A stretch of 64,000 nt of DNA, from NCBI GenBank assembly GCA_034509755.1, contig CM067553.1, forward strand, positions 47,744,110 to 47,808,109, read 5' to 3'. The translations under genes and the position numbers were made by a program. Every line of letters begins with the position of its first letter. Within the stretch, counting starts at the first letter, position 1. Below, one piece after another: positions 22,563-35,320 of the stretch. The notes beneath the pieces are model-generated. The model made no database searches. It had not been told where the DNA came from and saw only the letters and a program-made list of their open reading frames with translations. Origin of the DNA: Anisodus tanguticus. Taxonomy: Eukaryota > Streptophyta > Magnoliopsida > Solanales > Solanaceae.

Positions 22563-23190
22563 TGGTATCAGAGACCCGCAGCCTCCCTCGGTTTTCGTGA
22601 CAACCGACAGCTGCCACGTACAGCTTTTTCAACTTTTTTTCATCTTTTCCCACATGCGTCTGCCACCGCCCCTATGTGTCTGCCCCATGTTTTCCTCCTT
22701 GTTGCTTTAATCGAGAAACAAACTTGTCCCTATTTTGTTTTTTTCCTCTTTTGCTTCACACGAAAAGCTGCCCACTTTCTGCAGACTCTACTTTCTTTTT
22801 TTCTTTTTTGCACCAGCTTCTGTTTCTCCACTATTTTCTCCTTCCCAAAGCACCACGGTTTGACTTTGTTTTGTCTTCATCAAATTTTCCTTTTACCAAG
22901 AACCAGTCACAGGCCCTTTACCCGAAAATAATTAAAATTTGTCCTTTACTCGAGAACACAAATAAATGGCTTTCTTTACCCGCCAACAGTATGATAATGT
23001 ATGGTATATAGATACGGGCGCCACGTCTCATCTCACCAACAATTCAGGTAATCTTTCTCAAATGCATCAGTTACCAACTCCACAATCTATTATGGTCAGT
23101 AATGGTCATCACATTTCAATTCAAGGATTTTGCCACACCCTTACCCCACCACCGCATCCACTCTTCTCTCTTCAAAACGTTTTTTATTTT
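22563..23190 (+). pseudogene. copia leader and protease fragment (copy A)
   Basis: Primer site, then a pyrimidine-rich leader with no gag. A frame from 22966 (MAFFTRQQYDNVWYIDTGATSHL) holds the aspartic protease and the segment QLPTPQSIMVSNGHH. Similarity to the downstream copy (31345 on) stops abruptly at about 23190 (after FSLQNV), where pararetrovirus-associated sequence begins. Gag appears to have been deleted. Confidence 0.78.
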
Positions 23191-23652
23191 CAGTTTCCAC
23201 AACATTTCTCTCTTGGACACATCTTAGGTACTATTCTCTCCCCTTCTCTTTTATATTTATTAATATTTCATATGATAGGCTAATAAGCCTATACTGTCTT
23301 AGATGCTCTGTGATGACATGGTTTAATTAAAAAAAAGGGATAGAATGAAATAGAATTCTACACTAAAATTCCAGAAAGGATATTAGTACATATCACCGTG
23401 GGTTCTGAGGTATTCTAACAATTATGCTCTTATCGTATGGAGTGCCGCCTCATCGTGGTTAGGCATAAGGCATTTTCATGGGTCATTTTTCGTATTGATC
23501 TATGTATAACTGTTGGAATATGCTCGGATTAAAATCCCTATTTATGAATAGTACTATGATCCATCCTGGTTGTAGATTTCTTTTGTTTTGTTCTATTCTT
23601 TATTATTATTCCAAATAATAATCCTTTTCAGACCTAGACTCATGTCTTTACA

Positions 23653-23665
23653 TGGTATCAGAGCC
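23653..23665 (+). promoter_or_regulatory. pararetrovirus minus-strand primer binding site
   Basis: TGGTATCAGAGCC, complementary to the 3' end of plant initiator tRNA-Met, as in caulimovirids. It lies about 40 bases upstream of the first viral ATG. Confidence 0.8.
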
Positions 23666-23705
23666 ATATTTTCAAAGAGTATTCACATACAATATTTTCA
23701 TTATC

Positions 23706-24659
23706 ATGAATATTTTCAGAAGTTATAAACATAGCATTAAGAATGCTAGATCGGAAGAACATGAACTTCCACAGCAGTTAGATGTTTTAAACAAATGGAC
23801 TATTCCATTTGTTGCCACTAAGAAAATTTATAATTTCGGTATTTTTGAAAACTTGTGAAATCGCCATGTTATTAAGACTATTGAAGAATCTGTCCAAATG
23901 GATAATCAAGAAAAAACTATTCAGTTATTTTCTGATATTGATATTGAAAGATATCAAAAATTGCATTATAAATTTTTGCATATTGGATTAATGCAAATTG
24001 TACTTAAACCTTTAACATTAAAGGGTTTACCTGAAAGTTTTATGACCGTTTTAAGAGATGCTAGAAATTTAAATTGGAAACAATCTCTTATGGGTGCTAT
24101 GCAATCCAATCTGGCTTATAGACCAGTTTATTTTGATGTCAGACCAAATATTACTATATCTTTGTCTGATCCAAATATTTTGCATGCTTTAACTTTATAT
24201 GTCAAAGCTCATGGTTATAATTATATGCTTGACATAAAAGTTATGTGCATCTGTTATCGTATCTATTTCCGTGTGTTAGACACTATGAATCCTAATTGTA
24301 AAATTATGGATGATAAGAGAAATAGACAAATGGTTCTTATAGAAACCAACTTAGCCAAAAGGTCTAAGATAACAACTAAAAGACCTATCAGTTGGGATGA
24401 AATAAATTATCTCGACGACTGGCTAATTGAGAAAGTTATTCATGTCCAACCTAGGATAGATACTTGGATTGCTCAAGTAGTTCAAACTACTGATGGAAAT
24501 ATACATCTCCAATTCGCTACTCAACCACCTAAATTAGGTAGATCGATGTCATCTCATTATTACCTCTCTCCTCTCGATGACATTTCCAGACCTTCTACTG
24601 CTAGAGCGTCAACCTCTCAAGTTAATGAAGACCTTTATAAGGTTACCAATCCTTCATAA
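23706..24659 (+). pseudogene. pararetrovirus movement protein (30K family)
   Basis: The frame opens at the ATG at 23706 and runs to 24659, with one in-frame TGA at 23856-23858. The region encoded by about 24020-24230 (short words LRDARNLNW, AYRPVYFDV, KAHGYNYM) matches the conserved core of caulimovirid movement proteins, which form tubules or enlarge plasmodesmata for cell-to-cell spread. The C-terminal third is Ser/Thr-rich. After 24659 the sequence continues into the capsid part with repeated frame changes. The internal stop makes the full product unlikely. Confidence 0.8.
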
Positions 24660-26816
24660 ATCTCCCAGGATGAGAAGATTGATAAAATAAAAATAGGAGA
24701 TAACCAAATTCCTGTAGGAATTAACATAGATCCTACTCCCAGTAAAATGGGATTCACTGATTATTTTAAAGATGGATAGCGACCATATTCGTGCTTCCTC
24801 TCTGGATTATAGTCCAGGTTCAGGTTTGAGAAAAATTATTTCAAAAGAATTTCTGAGTGAAGATTACTATCTTTTTAGAAGATGGTTTTTCTCATCTTTT
24901 ACTACATAAGAACAATGTTTCATTAGAGATCAATTTTATGATGAGTTGCAAACCAAGCAGGATTATAAGCCTTTTGTTAGATGGTTTGTCGAAGACTATG
25001 CTCTTCCCAATATCAATGTTGTTGAAAGACAATGACATTTGGATTCCAAAAAAATCCTTAGAAGTATATACCCTCCAAATGAACCATTCTCATTGAAAAA
25101 GGACAATAGTAACAATGATTTACAGGCCCAACCTTTTATGAAGCTTATACATCAGACCCTTCATAATGGTCTTACTATTGATCATGTCAACACCCTGTTC
25201 AAACAGCATAACCATACCAATATCCATCTTAAGGTTATTCGTGGACAGATGAGCTTATTACATAACAATGTTGACAAGCTCAGATCTCTTATAGAGAGTC
25301 AACGAGTCAAGATTGATGTTGCTCCTAACTAGCCTCCAAAATCTCAGGACATTTCAGCAAATATCCAGCCTCCTCCTTCAATGCAAAAAAGACCATCGAA
25401 CCATTAGTAAAAAATCTTGAAAATCTACTTTCTCAATTTCAGAGTAAGTTGAAGATTTCTCTAAAAGATGGTTCTACATCTACTATTATGATGATTAGTA
25501 CAGATATATTATCTGGGTCTGATAATAAAGCACATAGTATTGCGATGAGGAAGGGTAAATGGAAACCCAAATTCAATTCAGAGAATTACTACTATCCGAG
25601 ACCTACACCCATGGATGTTCTAATTGAAGAACAAGCTTATAAGAATGTGCTTACCGCTTATACCGGTACATAAATTGTTGAATGAAACATAGATGGTGGC
25701 GCTGATAGTCAAATCTTCATGACTTGCCACAAAATCATCATGTATGCTGCAACAGCCAAAGGTAATCACCAGACCGATGCTCACATCGTTAAGATGATAA
25801 CTACAGGCTTCACATGTCAGCTTAAAGCTTGGTGGGATAATTATCTCACACTAGAGAAAAAAAACTTCCATTTGTAATGTTGTAAAGCAAGAGGGTAATG
25901 AGGCTCAGCCTTAATGCAATTTTTACTCTCGTTCTAACCATTTTAGACCACTTTACAGGAAATTATTCAACCAATTATGATAATATCAGAACTCTTCTAT
26001 AAAATCATAGGTGCCCCACCTTAACTTCATTTAGGTGGTATAAGGATGTTTTCCTTAGCAGTGTTACACCTCCCAGAAGCCAATAGTAGTTTCTGGAAAG
26101 CCAGATTCATAGATGGCCTTCCCTCTCTTTTTGCTGAAAAGATTAAGAGAACCTTAAGAAATGTTTCAGGAGATTCTCAGATCCAATGGGATCTTTATTC
26201 TTACGGTCAGATAATAGGCAAATGCATGGAAGAAGGATTAGCTCTATGCAATGATATAAAATTACAGAAACAACTTTAAAATCATAAATTGACAGAAAAA
26301 ACCCAATTAGGAGAATTCTGCCAACAATTCGCATTCGATGAACCGACCTCTCACCAGAATGGGAAAAAGAGGAAAAACCCGATTAAACCCCATAAAAAGC
26401 GGTACTATGAAAAGTACAAATCTAGCTCTTATAAAAAGTATGCTGCAAAGAAGAGAGCCAAAAATGCAAAGAAGGGTTATATCCCTAAGAGGGAGAAAAT
26501 GTCTCCTACATGTTATGCATGTGGTGAAAAGGGACATTATGGCAATAGGTGTAAGAAGAAAAAGATCGACAAGATCAAAAATCTCAATATTGATGAAAGC
26601 ATTAAGGATGTTTTGATGAAGATTGTCGTCTCATCAGATGAGTCTAATGACTCAGAAGAGACTATGAGCTCAGACTATGAAGATCCTTACTCCTCCTCTA
26701 CGGAATATAAAGCTCCTTGCACCTGCATTGCGAAAAATAAATGTCAGGCTATCAAGGATAATGAGGAAACAGATGATGAGTTTTATAAACTTCAAGCTCA
26801 ACCAGCTGCAATATAA
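24660..26816 (+). pseudogene. pararetrovirus capsid region with zinc knuckle
   Basis: A long region with several broken frames (24857-25096, 25039-25332, 25449-25673, 26046-26279, 26289-26816). It has a helical, lysine-rich middle and words typical of caulimovirid coat proteins near 25780-25850 (FTCQLKAWWDNYLT). The last frame has a basic stretch followed by one CCHC knuckle, CYACGEKGHYGNRC (about 26514-26555), and an acidic Ser/Glu-rich tail, the usual layout of a caulimovirid nucleocapsid C-terminus. At least four stops or frameshifts interrupt it. Confidence 0.78.
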
Positions 26817-29160
26817 ATGTCATAAATGGAGAAGAAGTTAGTGACCGACTGGATAATATTCAGGACAAAGCTCAGAAAGCACAGGTCATCGAAGCTTTGT
26901 TTAAAGCTCAGGGAAAGGACAAAGTTCCTCTCAAAATCAGATCAAGAATTGATCCACCTTATAACTTTTTTGAAGTTCTTCAGCAATTACAGAAAAGACG
27001 GAGTCACAATCCAGAAATTGAAAAATGAGATTTATGATCTCAAAATAGAGCTAACTCTACTTTGACATCATTACACTACACTAGATGATAGAGTTACTTC
27101 ATTAGAATCAGGACATGCTAGTCATACTCCTCTTCCTGATACTCCTATAGAGTTAGATTATACTCCTATACTCGACCAACCTACTACCTTTGATAATCCA
27201 AAAGAGGCAGACTTTATGGGAGCCATTAATTTGTATTCTCGCCAAATATGGATTACTCGTATTAATTTATTAATTAATAGAGGTATCATATATAGACATG
27301 TCCCTACATTGATTGATTCAGGGGCAGATCTTATTTGCATTATGGAATGACTTATCCCTGCTAAATACTTCACCAAGATTACTCGTAGAGTAAGTGGTGC
27401 AAATGGGAGCAAATTAGATATCCTACAAATTACCAAGAGCCCATGTTTGCCATGATAGAATGTGTATAGAACATTCTTTTGTATTAGTCAAAAAATTGGC
27501 TCATGATATTATCTTAGGCATACCTTTTATTAATGGACTAATGCCTCTTACACATATTGATGATAAGGTCTTTACAGGTACCTTTGAGAATAATTCTATC
27601 AATTTTCCTTGGGTTCCTGCTTCAAATACAGTAAGCCTTATTAGTCTTGTGCAGAACAAGAAGCAACATCTTGATTATCTGCATCAAGAATTAATGTCTT
27701 ATAATAACATAGTCCAGTTGCAAAATCCTAAATTACAGGATAAAATAAAAGGAATAGAGCATGATTTTTCTATTTCTATTTGTAATGATGTACCTACTGC
27801 TTTTTGGAATAAGAAAAAGCATATAGTTAGTCTTCCATATGAAGAAAGGTTTCATGAACAAAATATTCTAACAAAGGCTAGACCTTGCCAGATGAATATG
27901 GAATATCTAGAGATTTGCAAAAAATAAATTGCAACTCTAATAGAGAAAAGGTTAATTCGTCCTTCAAACTCCCCATGGAGTTGTACGGCGTTCTATGTTA
28001 ATAAGCATGCTGAACAGGAACGAGGAGTTCCCAGATTAGTTATTAATTATAAACCATTGAATAAGGTTTTAAAATGGATTAGATATCCAATTCCTAATAA
28101 AAAGGATTTACTTGACAGGTTATACCAGTCTAATATATTTTCAAAATTTGATTTAAAATCAGGTTTTTGGCAGATACAAGTTGATGAATCTGACAGGTAT
28201 AAAACTGTCTTTACAGTCCTATTCGGATATTATGAATGGAATGTCATGCCTTTTGGGCTGAAGAATAGTCCATGAGAATTTCAACATGTCATGAATGATA
28301 TTTTTACTTCATATAGTAATTTTATCATTGCCTACATAGATGACATATTAGTTTTTTCAAAAAATATACAAGATCATATTAAGCATCTTGAAATTTTTAA
28401 GAAAATTATTATTTTAAATGGTTTGGTTATATCAAAACCCCAAATGAATATTTTCCAAACAAAAGTTCGATTTCTTGGTCATAATATTGAACAATGGGAA
28501 AATTATTCCTATTACTAGAAGTATTGAATTTGCTTCTAAATTTCCTAATGAAATTCTTGATAAAACCCAATTACAAAGGTTTTTAGGGAGTCTAAATTAT
28601 ATTTCTCCTTATTATAAGAATTTATCTGTGGATGCAGCCATCATATATGATAGGTTGAAAAAAGCTACCACTCCGTGGACAAATGCCCACACTGAAGCGG
28701 TACAAAAAATCAAAAAGAATGTACAAGTGTTGCCATGCCTTATGCTTGCTAACCCAAATTGGGGAAAGATTATTGAAACTAATGCTTCAGACATCGGCTA
28801 AGGTGGGATACTTAAACAAATTAATCCCCAAACCAAACAAGAATATCTTGTTCTGTATCATTCAGGAAAATGGACTAATAGTCAAAAGAATTATGCTACT
28901 GTAGCTAAAGAAATTCTTGATATAGTTAAGTGTGTCCTGAAATTCCAAGATGATCTTTATAATACAAAGTTCTTAATAAGAACAGACTGCAATGCAGCCA
29001 AATTCATGTTTCAGAAAGATTTTAAATTTGATGTGTCCAAACAAATGTTTTGCAAGATGGCAGGCACATTTAGCCCCATTTAATTTTGAAATTCAATATC
29101 TTAAAGGAGAAGATAATTCACTTCCTGACTTTCTCACTCGTGAATATTTGCAGGAATAAG
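26817..29160 (+). pseudogene. pararetrovirus protease, reverse transcriptase and RNase H
   Basis: The aspartic protease motif DSGAD is at about 27315-27330. RT words are at 27960-28500 (RLVINYKPLNKVL, FDLKSGFWQIQV, MPFGLKNSP) and the YIDD catalytic box is at 28332-28343. RNase H follows to about 29150 (TDCNAAKFM). The closest relatives of these words are caulimovirid polymerases, not gypsy. Breaks include a TGA at 28273-28275 in the RT frame, a frameshift near 28490 and a stop near 28800. There is no integrase between RNase H and the next ORF. Confidence 0.85.
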
Positions 29161-30570
29161 ATGCGTCCATAATGGACACCACCTACTCCTAATAGGGGTA
29201 GAGGCAGAGGAAGAGGCAGAGGCTCGGGACGAGGCTCTGACAAATCTAGTTCCACTGGAAATACTCATGGACAAAGAAGTCTCCTCTAGTAGCCAACAAC
29301 GAGGCTCATATGCCAAAAAACTCCAACAATCGGAGAAATAGAACATAGACCAATATTTGGTCAAGGGTCATGAAGAGACAATTCTCTACCTACATCATGA
29401 AGATAAAAATTATCTAAATGATCCTTGGATTCTAATGAATCGATATGTAGAAAATTTCTACAATCCTTTTCCAGAAGGAAAGAACAGGATGTATTATGAA
29501 TATATCCTTATTGCAACCAGCACTGCTGAGATCACATCGTACCCGGAGAATAAGCCTGGAGCAGAAAGGAATTTTTCAAAATTTTATCTTAAGAAGATTA
29601 TATCTCCTTATGAGTGGGGAATTAGTTAATTCAAATCAAAGGAATTTATAATTCCTCGAACGACCATTAAGATGGCATTTAATTACTATGATTATATCAA
29701 TTCTTTCACTTGGGTTTTCTACTATGAAAATCGAAAACATAGTCAGTCTTTGTGGATTAAAATCAATCCTGAAATTTTTAAAAATAACCAGAATGGTTTA
29801 TTACTTTTAGGATGGATATTCTCATGGTGGAGTGTCATCGGACCTGAAATTCAGGTCTTACATGAGCCTTATATGGCTTTCTACAAAGAATGGGTTCAAG
29901 TAACACCATGTGTTACCCCAGAAAATCCCTTTGATTATATCGAAGGATCTGCTTCATTATTTTTCTTCATGCAGGCAGGAATCCATTGGATATGAAAATG
30001 GATTCCAGAAGCATGAAGGAATTAGCAAGGCAATATATGTCTCAAAAGGAAATTCCTTTGTAAGTTCTGGTCCAAATTATTATATAAAGATCCAGAAGAC
30101 AAAACTCGCCATTATGGATGGCAACTAGAAGGCAATATATCTTCACTAGTTAAAAGTCTTAAAAATATCCAGCATATGGAGAAAAATACTAAAGAAGATG
30201 AATCATCTTTCTTTTCCAAATTGGAAAAAACAATTAAAGTCCGAAATCCCCAAACATCAAACGAGGATCTTATGTCGGCATATCTTGATAAGATAAATGA
30301 GGATTTCATAAAGAATTTTAAAACAAAGGTGGATGATAATCCTTATTCCGAGACATCTACCGCATCCATGAGAGATGTCCCTGATGACAACAATATGCTT
30401 GTCTAGAAGGTGAATCACAACCATCGAAGGATTATACTTACCATCCAACAACAGAAGATCTGTTTGACAGCCTAATAGAGGCAATCCAACAAAAACACAT
30501 ATCCAAGAAGGAGGACACCAATTCAAAGGGAAAAGCAAAAATGTCAGAATGAAGTGACATTGGTGGCCAC
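29160..30570 (+). pseudogene. pararetrovirus 3' ORF, function not identified
   Basis: After the polymerase a Gly/Arg-rich stretch (29190-29250) leads into frames at 29357-29629, 29672-29995 and 30176-30406. They are rich in Trp, Tyr and Phe, then end in a charged, probably coiled tail. The position corresponds to the transactivator/inclusion-body ORF of other caulimovirids, but I cannot confirm homology by eye. Frames are broken at about 29630 and 29990. Confidence 0.5.
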
Positions 30571-30945
30571 GCGGAATCAATAATGGCCGAATAGGACAAA
30601 TGTCATTTTAGACTTTAATAAAGTTTTTTACTTTTTATAAAAGTTTTCTTCTTTTAAAGATAAGATTCCCCGACATATGTCGCTTTCTTATCTTACTTTA
30701 TGTAAAAAAAATTACTTTTCGCAAAGTAGTTTGTTCCTATGTAATTATTAGATTCGTTTACTATTTATTTTGTAAATTGTAATCAGTTTTGAAGTCCGCC
30801 TTCACCAATAAAAGATGACTCTCATTCATTTGTAGAGACAGGCATTGGAAGAAAATCGCCAAGCACTATAAAAATTCTCTCAATAATACCAAGGCCTGTA
30901 AAAATTCTCTCAATAATAATATTTCAGTTTCATGGTAAAAAAAAA
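30571..30945 (+). promoter_or_regulatory. pararetrovirus pregenomic promoter region
   Basis: Non-coding. A TATA box CTATAAAAATTC lies at about 30869, after a stretch with GATGACTCTCATT. Then a tandem near-repeat of TAAAAATTCTCTCAATAAT follows (about 30870-30925). The location just before the end of the integrant fits the promoter that would drive full-length RNA in the circular genome. Confidence 0.5.
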
Positions 30946-31343
30946 TTATAATGAATTTTTCCCAATGAGTGTCGGTGGGGAAAACGTTTGTTTCTAGTAG
31001 TGTTAGCCACACAAAGACAATTTTAAATCTATATATTAATTGTGTAAATTATATAATAATTAGATATTATATTAGACATGTTGTTGTATATAATAATTAG
31101 ATAATTATAAGTGAATCTTTATAAGTAATGACGTGGTACTATGATTTTGACTATATTGTTCAAATGTTTTTACACTATCAATTAAATTTTTAAGTTAGCC
31201 TTTTGAGTTTTTTATATGGTCAAGGGATGTATCTAGCCAATTCAGTGGACCTGCAAAGTAAATATTCTTGGATAAAAATTTTGAACATGAAAGTGACCCT
31301 TTCCTCTTTCATTGCTATTAGCACGTGGACTATGTAAAATATT
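30946..31343. repeat. duplicated flank, copy B
   Basis: Second copy of 22033-22430. It begins inside the CACTA end (TTTCTAGTAGTG ending at 31002), continues through the same flank and reaches the first ~31 bases of the copia LTR (from TGCTATTAGCAC at 31313). It then jumps at ATATT/GATACGG (31343/31344) directly into the protease codons. The rest of the LTR, primer site and leader is deleted in this copy. Confidence 0.87.
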
Positions 31344-34300
31344 GATACGGGCGTCACGTCTCATCTCACCAACAATTCAGGTAATCTTTCTCAAATGCGT
31401 CAGTTACCAACTCCACAATCTATTATGGTCAGTAGTGGTCATCGCATTCCAATTCAAGGATTTGGTCACACCCTTACCCCACCACTGCATCCACTCTTCT
31501 CTCTTCAAAACGTTCTTTATGCCCCAAACATCATCAAAAATCTATTTTTTGTCAGAAAATTTGACACCGATAATTCTGTCTCAATTAATTTTGACCCGTT
31601 TGGATTTTCTGCAACTGACCTCCGTACCGGAAAACTCCTTACGATATGCAATAGTGAGGGGGGCATATATCCGTTCCTACCCACATCCGCTGCTAGTGTC
31701 ACTCCCACCGTTTTAACAACCATATCTCCCTCTACGTGGCATAGTAGACTTGGACATCCAGGTTCTCACATTTTTTATTCTCTTAGAAACTTAAATTTAA
31801 TTCAATGCAACAAAGGGAATCTTTCTCATAGTTGCTCCTCGTGTCAGTTAGGGAAACACGTTAGACTATCATTTACGAGTTCTATGAGTACTACTTTCTC
31901 TCCCTTTGATATTATTCACGCTGATGTCTGGACATCTCCTATAACCAGCAACTTAGGCCACAAATACTATCTGGTATTTTTGGATGATTTCTCTCACTTT
32001 CTTTGGGTCTATCCATTCAAACTCAAATCTCAAGTGTTCTCCAAATTTGTTCAGTTTCGTACACTGTTAAAACGCAATTTTAAAAAAAACATAAAATCAC
32101 TTCAATGTGATAATGGTCGTGAGTTTAATAATTCCTTATTTCATAAATTTTGTGCGGCTAACAACATGATTTTTCGTTTCTCATGCCCCCATACCTCCCC
32201 TCAAAATGGAAAAGCCGAAAGAATTCTCCGAACCATTAATAATATGATTCGTACCATCATTTTTCATGCGTCTCTCCCCCCCCCCCTAATTTTTGGGTAT
32301 ATGCATTAAAAATGGCAGAAAACTTTCTCAACATTTTACCTACCCGTGCGATTCAAAATAGGACACCCACCGAAATTCTCTACCGTCGGATCCCAACCTA
32401 TGACCACCTTAGAATTTCCGGTTGTCTTTGTTACCCAAATATGACATCCACTGCATCTCACAAATTAGCACCCCGATCTACTATGTGCACCGTCCTAGGT
32501 TTCCCGTCAAACTATAGGGGGTACTTGTGCTAAGAGCTCTCCACCGACAAAATTATAATTTCTCGTCATGTCACATTTGTCGAATATGTCTTCCCGTTTG
32601 ACAACATCAAAAAAAATTAAGTCACTGATTACCAATTCCTCAAAGATTCGGACCCATCACCGCTTGTCCAATAAGCATTCTGTCATGCTGCCTCCGTTCC
32701 GGCAACAGCCACCGCACCAACTACAACAATCGTCCATCCAGTTGACATCTCCGGCGGCCACAATCTACACCTTCCTCCACTGTCCTTGTCATCACCATAT
32801 GACACTGCCACTACCGGCAGTACCTCTGCGTGTAACGGGCACTGCCGATAGTCCATCCCACCGACACTAATCAATTGGCCTCCTCTCTGCCTCACCCATA
32901 TTTCACCACTGCCAATGTCGGTAATTCGACAGGTCAACCCATGCCACCGCCGATTGCCCTCACTATCACCGGCAATCGGCTCTCTATTTCTCTACCGGTA
33001 GCCCTATCTCCCCGTCTCCGGCAACCACAACCACGACCCGTTGTGCTGCCACATCTAGTCACCGTTCTAATTCCCAATCAACCCTAAAACACCTGGTCAC
33101 CGTCACACAACCTCTCAATAAACCCACTCAACCCAGTCCCCAATCGACTACAGTCTATCCAGTCACCGTCACAGCGCCACCCTACAACTCCAACCCTCTC
33201 AATTCTGACATCGTACCCCACAGCTCCTCGCCCAACCCCCATCGACCTACCCAGATCAACGCTGATAACCCAACCACTGTCAGGCCCCGATTTAGTCATC
33301 CAAACCCCCAAACCCGTCATCACACCTAGTCCCGACACACCTCAGATCCCGTCGACCAACACCCAAAACCAGACTCTGCCACCAAATACCAAAAATGCCC
33401 ATGCCCCAACCCACCGTATGGAAACCCGTGCCCAATACAGTATTTTCAAACTCAAAGTCCACTTTAATCTGTACACCCAAATCGTGTCACCAATTTCTAA
33501 AATTATCCAAACTAGATCCCAATTGAAATGCGGTCATGTGTGAGGAATTTAATGCTTTAACGAAACAACACACTTGGGATTTGGTTTCTAGACCGGTGGG
33601 GGTGAATGTGATCCGATGCATATGGTTATTTCATCACAAATACAGAGATAATGGTGATCTAGAGAGGTACAAGGCACGACTTGTGGCTAATGACACTAAT
33701 CAACATGAGGGTATATATTGTGGTGAGACATTCAGTCCGGTTGTTAAATCGGCCATCATTCGCATAGTTCTGAGTATTGCTATAGGTAAGCACTGGCTTA
33801 TTCATCAACTTTGATGTGAAAATGTGTTTCTACATGAGGATTTGAAAGAAATGGTTTATATGCATCAACCGTCTGGTTTTGTCCATCTAGCCACCCCTCA
33901 GTATGTATATCATCTCTGTAAGTCACTTTATGGTTTGAAACATGCTCCTAGAGCGTGGTATGATCGATTTGCACAGTATATTATGCAGATTGGATTTGTA
34001 TGCAACAAATGTGATAATTCTCTATTTATTTTTCATAGAGGTAGTAGCATTGCGTATTTATTATTGTATGTTGATGATATTGTGCTTACTGCCTCATCTG
34101 AGTTGTTAAAAAATGAGATCATTACACTGCTCAAAATAGAATTTGCTATGACTGACTTAGGGAAGCTAAGCTATTTTTGGGGATTTCAGTAACCAGATCT
34201 GCAGACACTATGTTTCTTTATAAGCGTAAGTATGCAAAGTAAATTGTGTACAGGGCTAAAATGACAAATTGCAAGATCATGTCTACTCCTGTTGACTCTA

Positions 34301-34660
34301 AATCAAAGTTTAGTGCTTTGGATGGTGATCCAGTGTCAGATCCCACTCTCTACAGGAGTCTTGCAGGTGCACTACGGTAGCTCACTTTCACCAGGCCTGA
34401 CATTGCTTATGTTGTTCAGCAGGTGTGCTTATTCATGCATGCCCCCATGGAGCCACATTTTACTACCCTCAAACGTATCATTCAATACGTTAATGTCACA
34501 CTTGATTATGGATTGCATCTATACCCCTTAGCACTGACCAGGTTGTTGTCATATACGGATGTTGATTGGGCAGGTTGTCCGAACATACGACGATCCACCT
34601 CCATGCTTTCTCAAATCCTGCACAAATACGAGATGTGTTATGTGTCAGAATTGTTTTTTA
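31344..34660 (+). pseudogene. Ty1/copia pol: protease, integrase, RT, RNase H start (copy B)
   Basis: An open frame at 31395-32309 encodes the rest of protease, the GAG-pre-integrase zinc region (WHSRLGHPGSHIFYSL, CSSCQLGKHVRL) and the integrase core (DIIHADVWTSPI, FLDDFSHFLW, QCDNGREFNN, SPQNGKAERI), with the D,D,E residues visible. More integrase follows at 32312-32533, then a degenerate Pro/Thr-rich linker to about 33500. RT is at 33536-34192 (QHTWDLVSRPVG, SLYGLKHAPRAWYDRF, LLYVDDIVLT with an intact YVDD). The RNase H beginning (YTDVDWAGCPNIRRSTS) is at about 34550-34610. It breaks off at about 34660, where the inverted repeat begins. Numerous frameshifts. No 3' LTR in this orientation. 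Confidence 0.88.
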
Positions 34661-34849
34661 TGTTGTAGGAATTGACTTGTATAGTTGTCATCTAAGAAGC
34701 TTTGAGGATGTATATCATTGGACTAGAGGTTGTGAGGTACATTATATAGGGAGAATCATTTAAACATTACAACATTGGAGGCTACAAAAATAAGAAGTGA
34801 ATATAATATATTAGGATTATAATACTTTCTCCAATACCTTTAAAGATGA

Positions 34850-35090
34850 AGAGAGTCCCCCGGAGCATAACTGGATGACAAATGAGGGGAACTTAGAATT
34901 CAGATGGAGGCCTGTAACGTGGGTTTGAATCCTGGTGGGAGCAATTTGCTCTCTTATGGGGTAGGACCTTGTAGGTGATATCAGTTGCTCTGTTCTCAAA
35001 CCCTGGTCATTCAGGCACATCCCGCGGTTTACTGATAGTAGTGCTGAGGGACCGAGATTACTATCTCCAGGAATAGTATGGCGTAAGCCA
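34850..35090 (+). mobile_element. possible tRNA-derived SINE
   Basis: A polymerase III B-box-like word GGTTTGAATCC lies at about 34922, with an A-box-like GAGCATAACTGGATG about 60 bases upstream. Together they resemble a tRNA-derived SINE head. No tail or target duplication was identified. Confidence 0.35.
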
Positions 35091-35162
35091 GGAAGTTGGA
35101 TATAAAAAGATGATGAAGAGATAGGAATTAGAGATTGTCACTGTTCAAAAAAATTCAAGACT

Positions 35163-35320
35163 TGTAGAATTGTATTAATCTCCCATGGGGAGCCTTTCTT
35201 ATTAATACAAAATATATAGGTATACAATGTGGAATCCTTATACAATAGGGATCTTAATTCTACCATAATTACATAACACTAAATATGGTAAATATTGTAC
35301 ATAGTGCACGTGCTAATTCA
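35163..35320 (-). repeat. copia 3' LTR (minus strand)
   Basis: On the minus strand it starts TGAATTAGCACGTGCACTATG and ends ACAATTCTACA, 158 bp. It is closely similar to the plus-strand LTR at 22400-22562. A polypurine tract (minus CTGAGGGGG) lies directly upstream. Confidence 0.82.

Larger units (their letters stand above)
23200..30945 (+). mobile_element. Endogenous pararetrovirus (Caulimoviridae), near full length, decayed
   Basis: A single, nearly genome-length copy on the plus strand. The order is leader with tRNA-Met primer site, movement protein, long capsid region with a CCHC knuckle, aspartic protease, reverse transcriptase, RNase H, a separate 3' ORF, then a promoter-like region with a TATA box. 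No integrase is present and no LTRs flank it, so it is a pararetrovirus rather than a gypsy element. The order and proteins suggest a relative of tobacco vein clearing virus (solendovirus-like). That is from recollection of family layout and was not searched. Many in-frame stops and frameshifts show it is an old, inactive integrant. The linear ends lie near the promoter/leader junction of the circular genome. Exact ends are uncertain by about 100 bp. Confidence 0.87.

Noticed and set aside
23200..30945. Reading this block as a Ty3/gypsy element
   Set aside because: No LTRs, no integrase after RNase H, and a movement protein precedes the capsid region, all pointing to a pararetrovirus.
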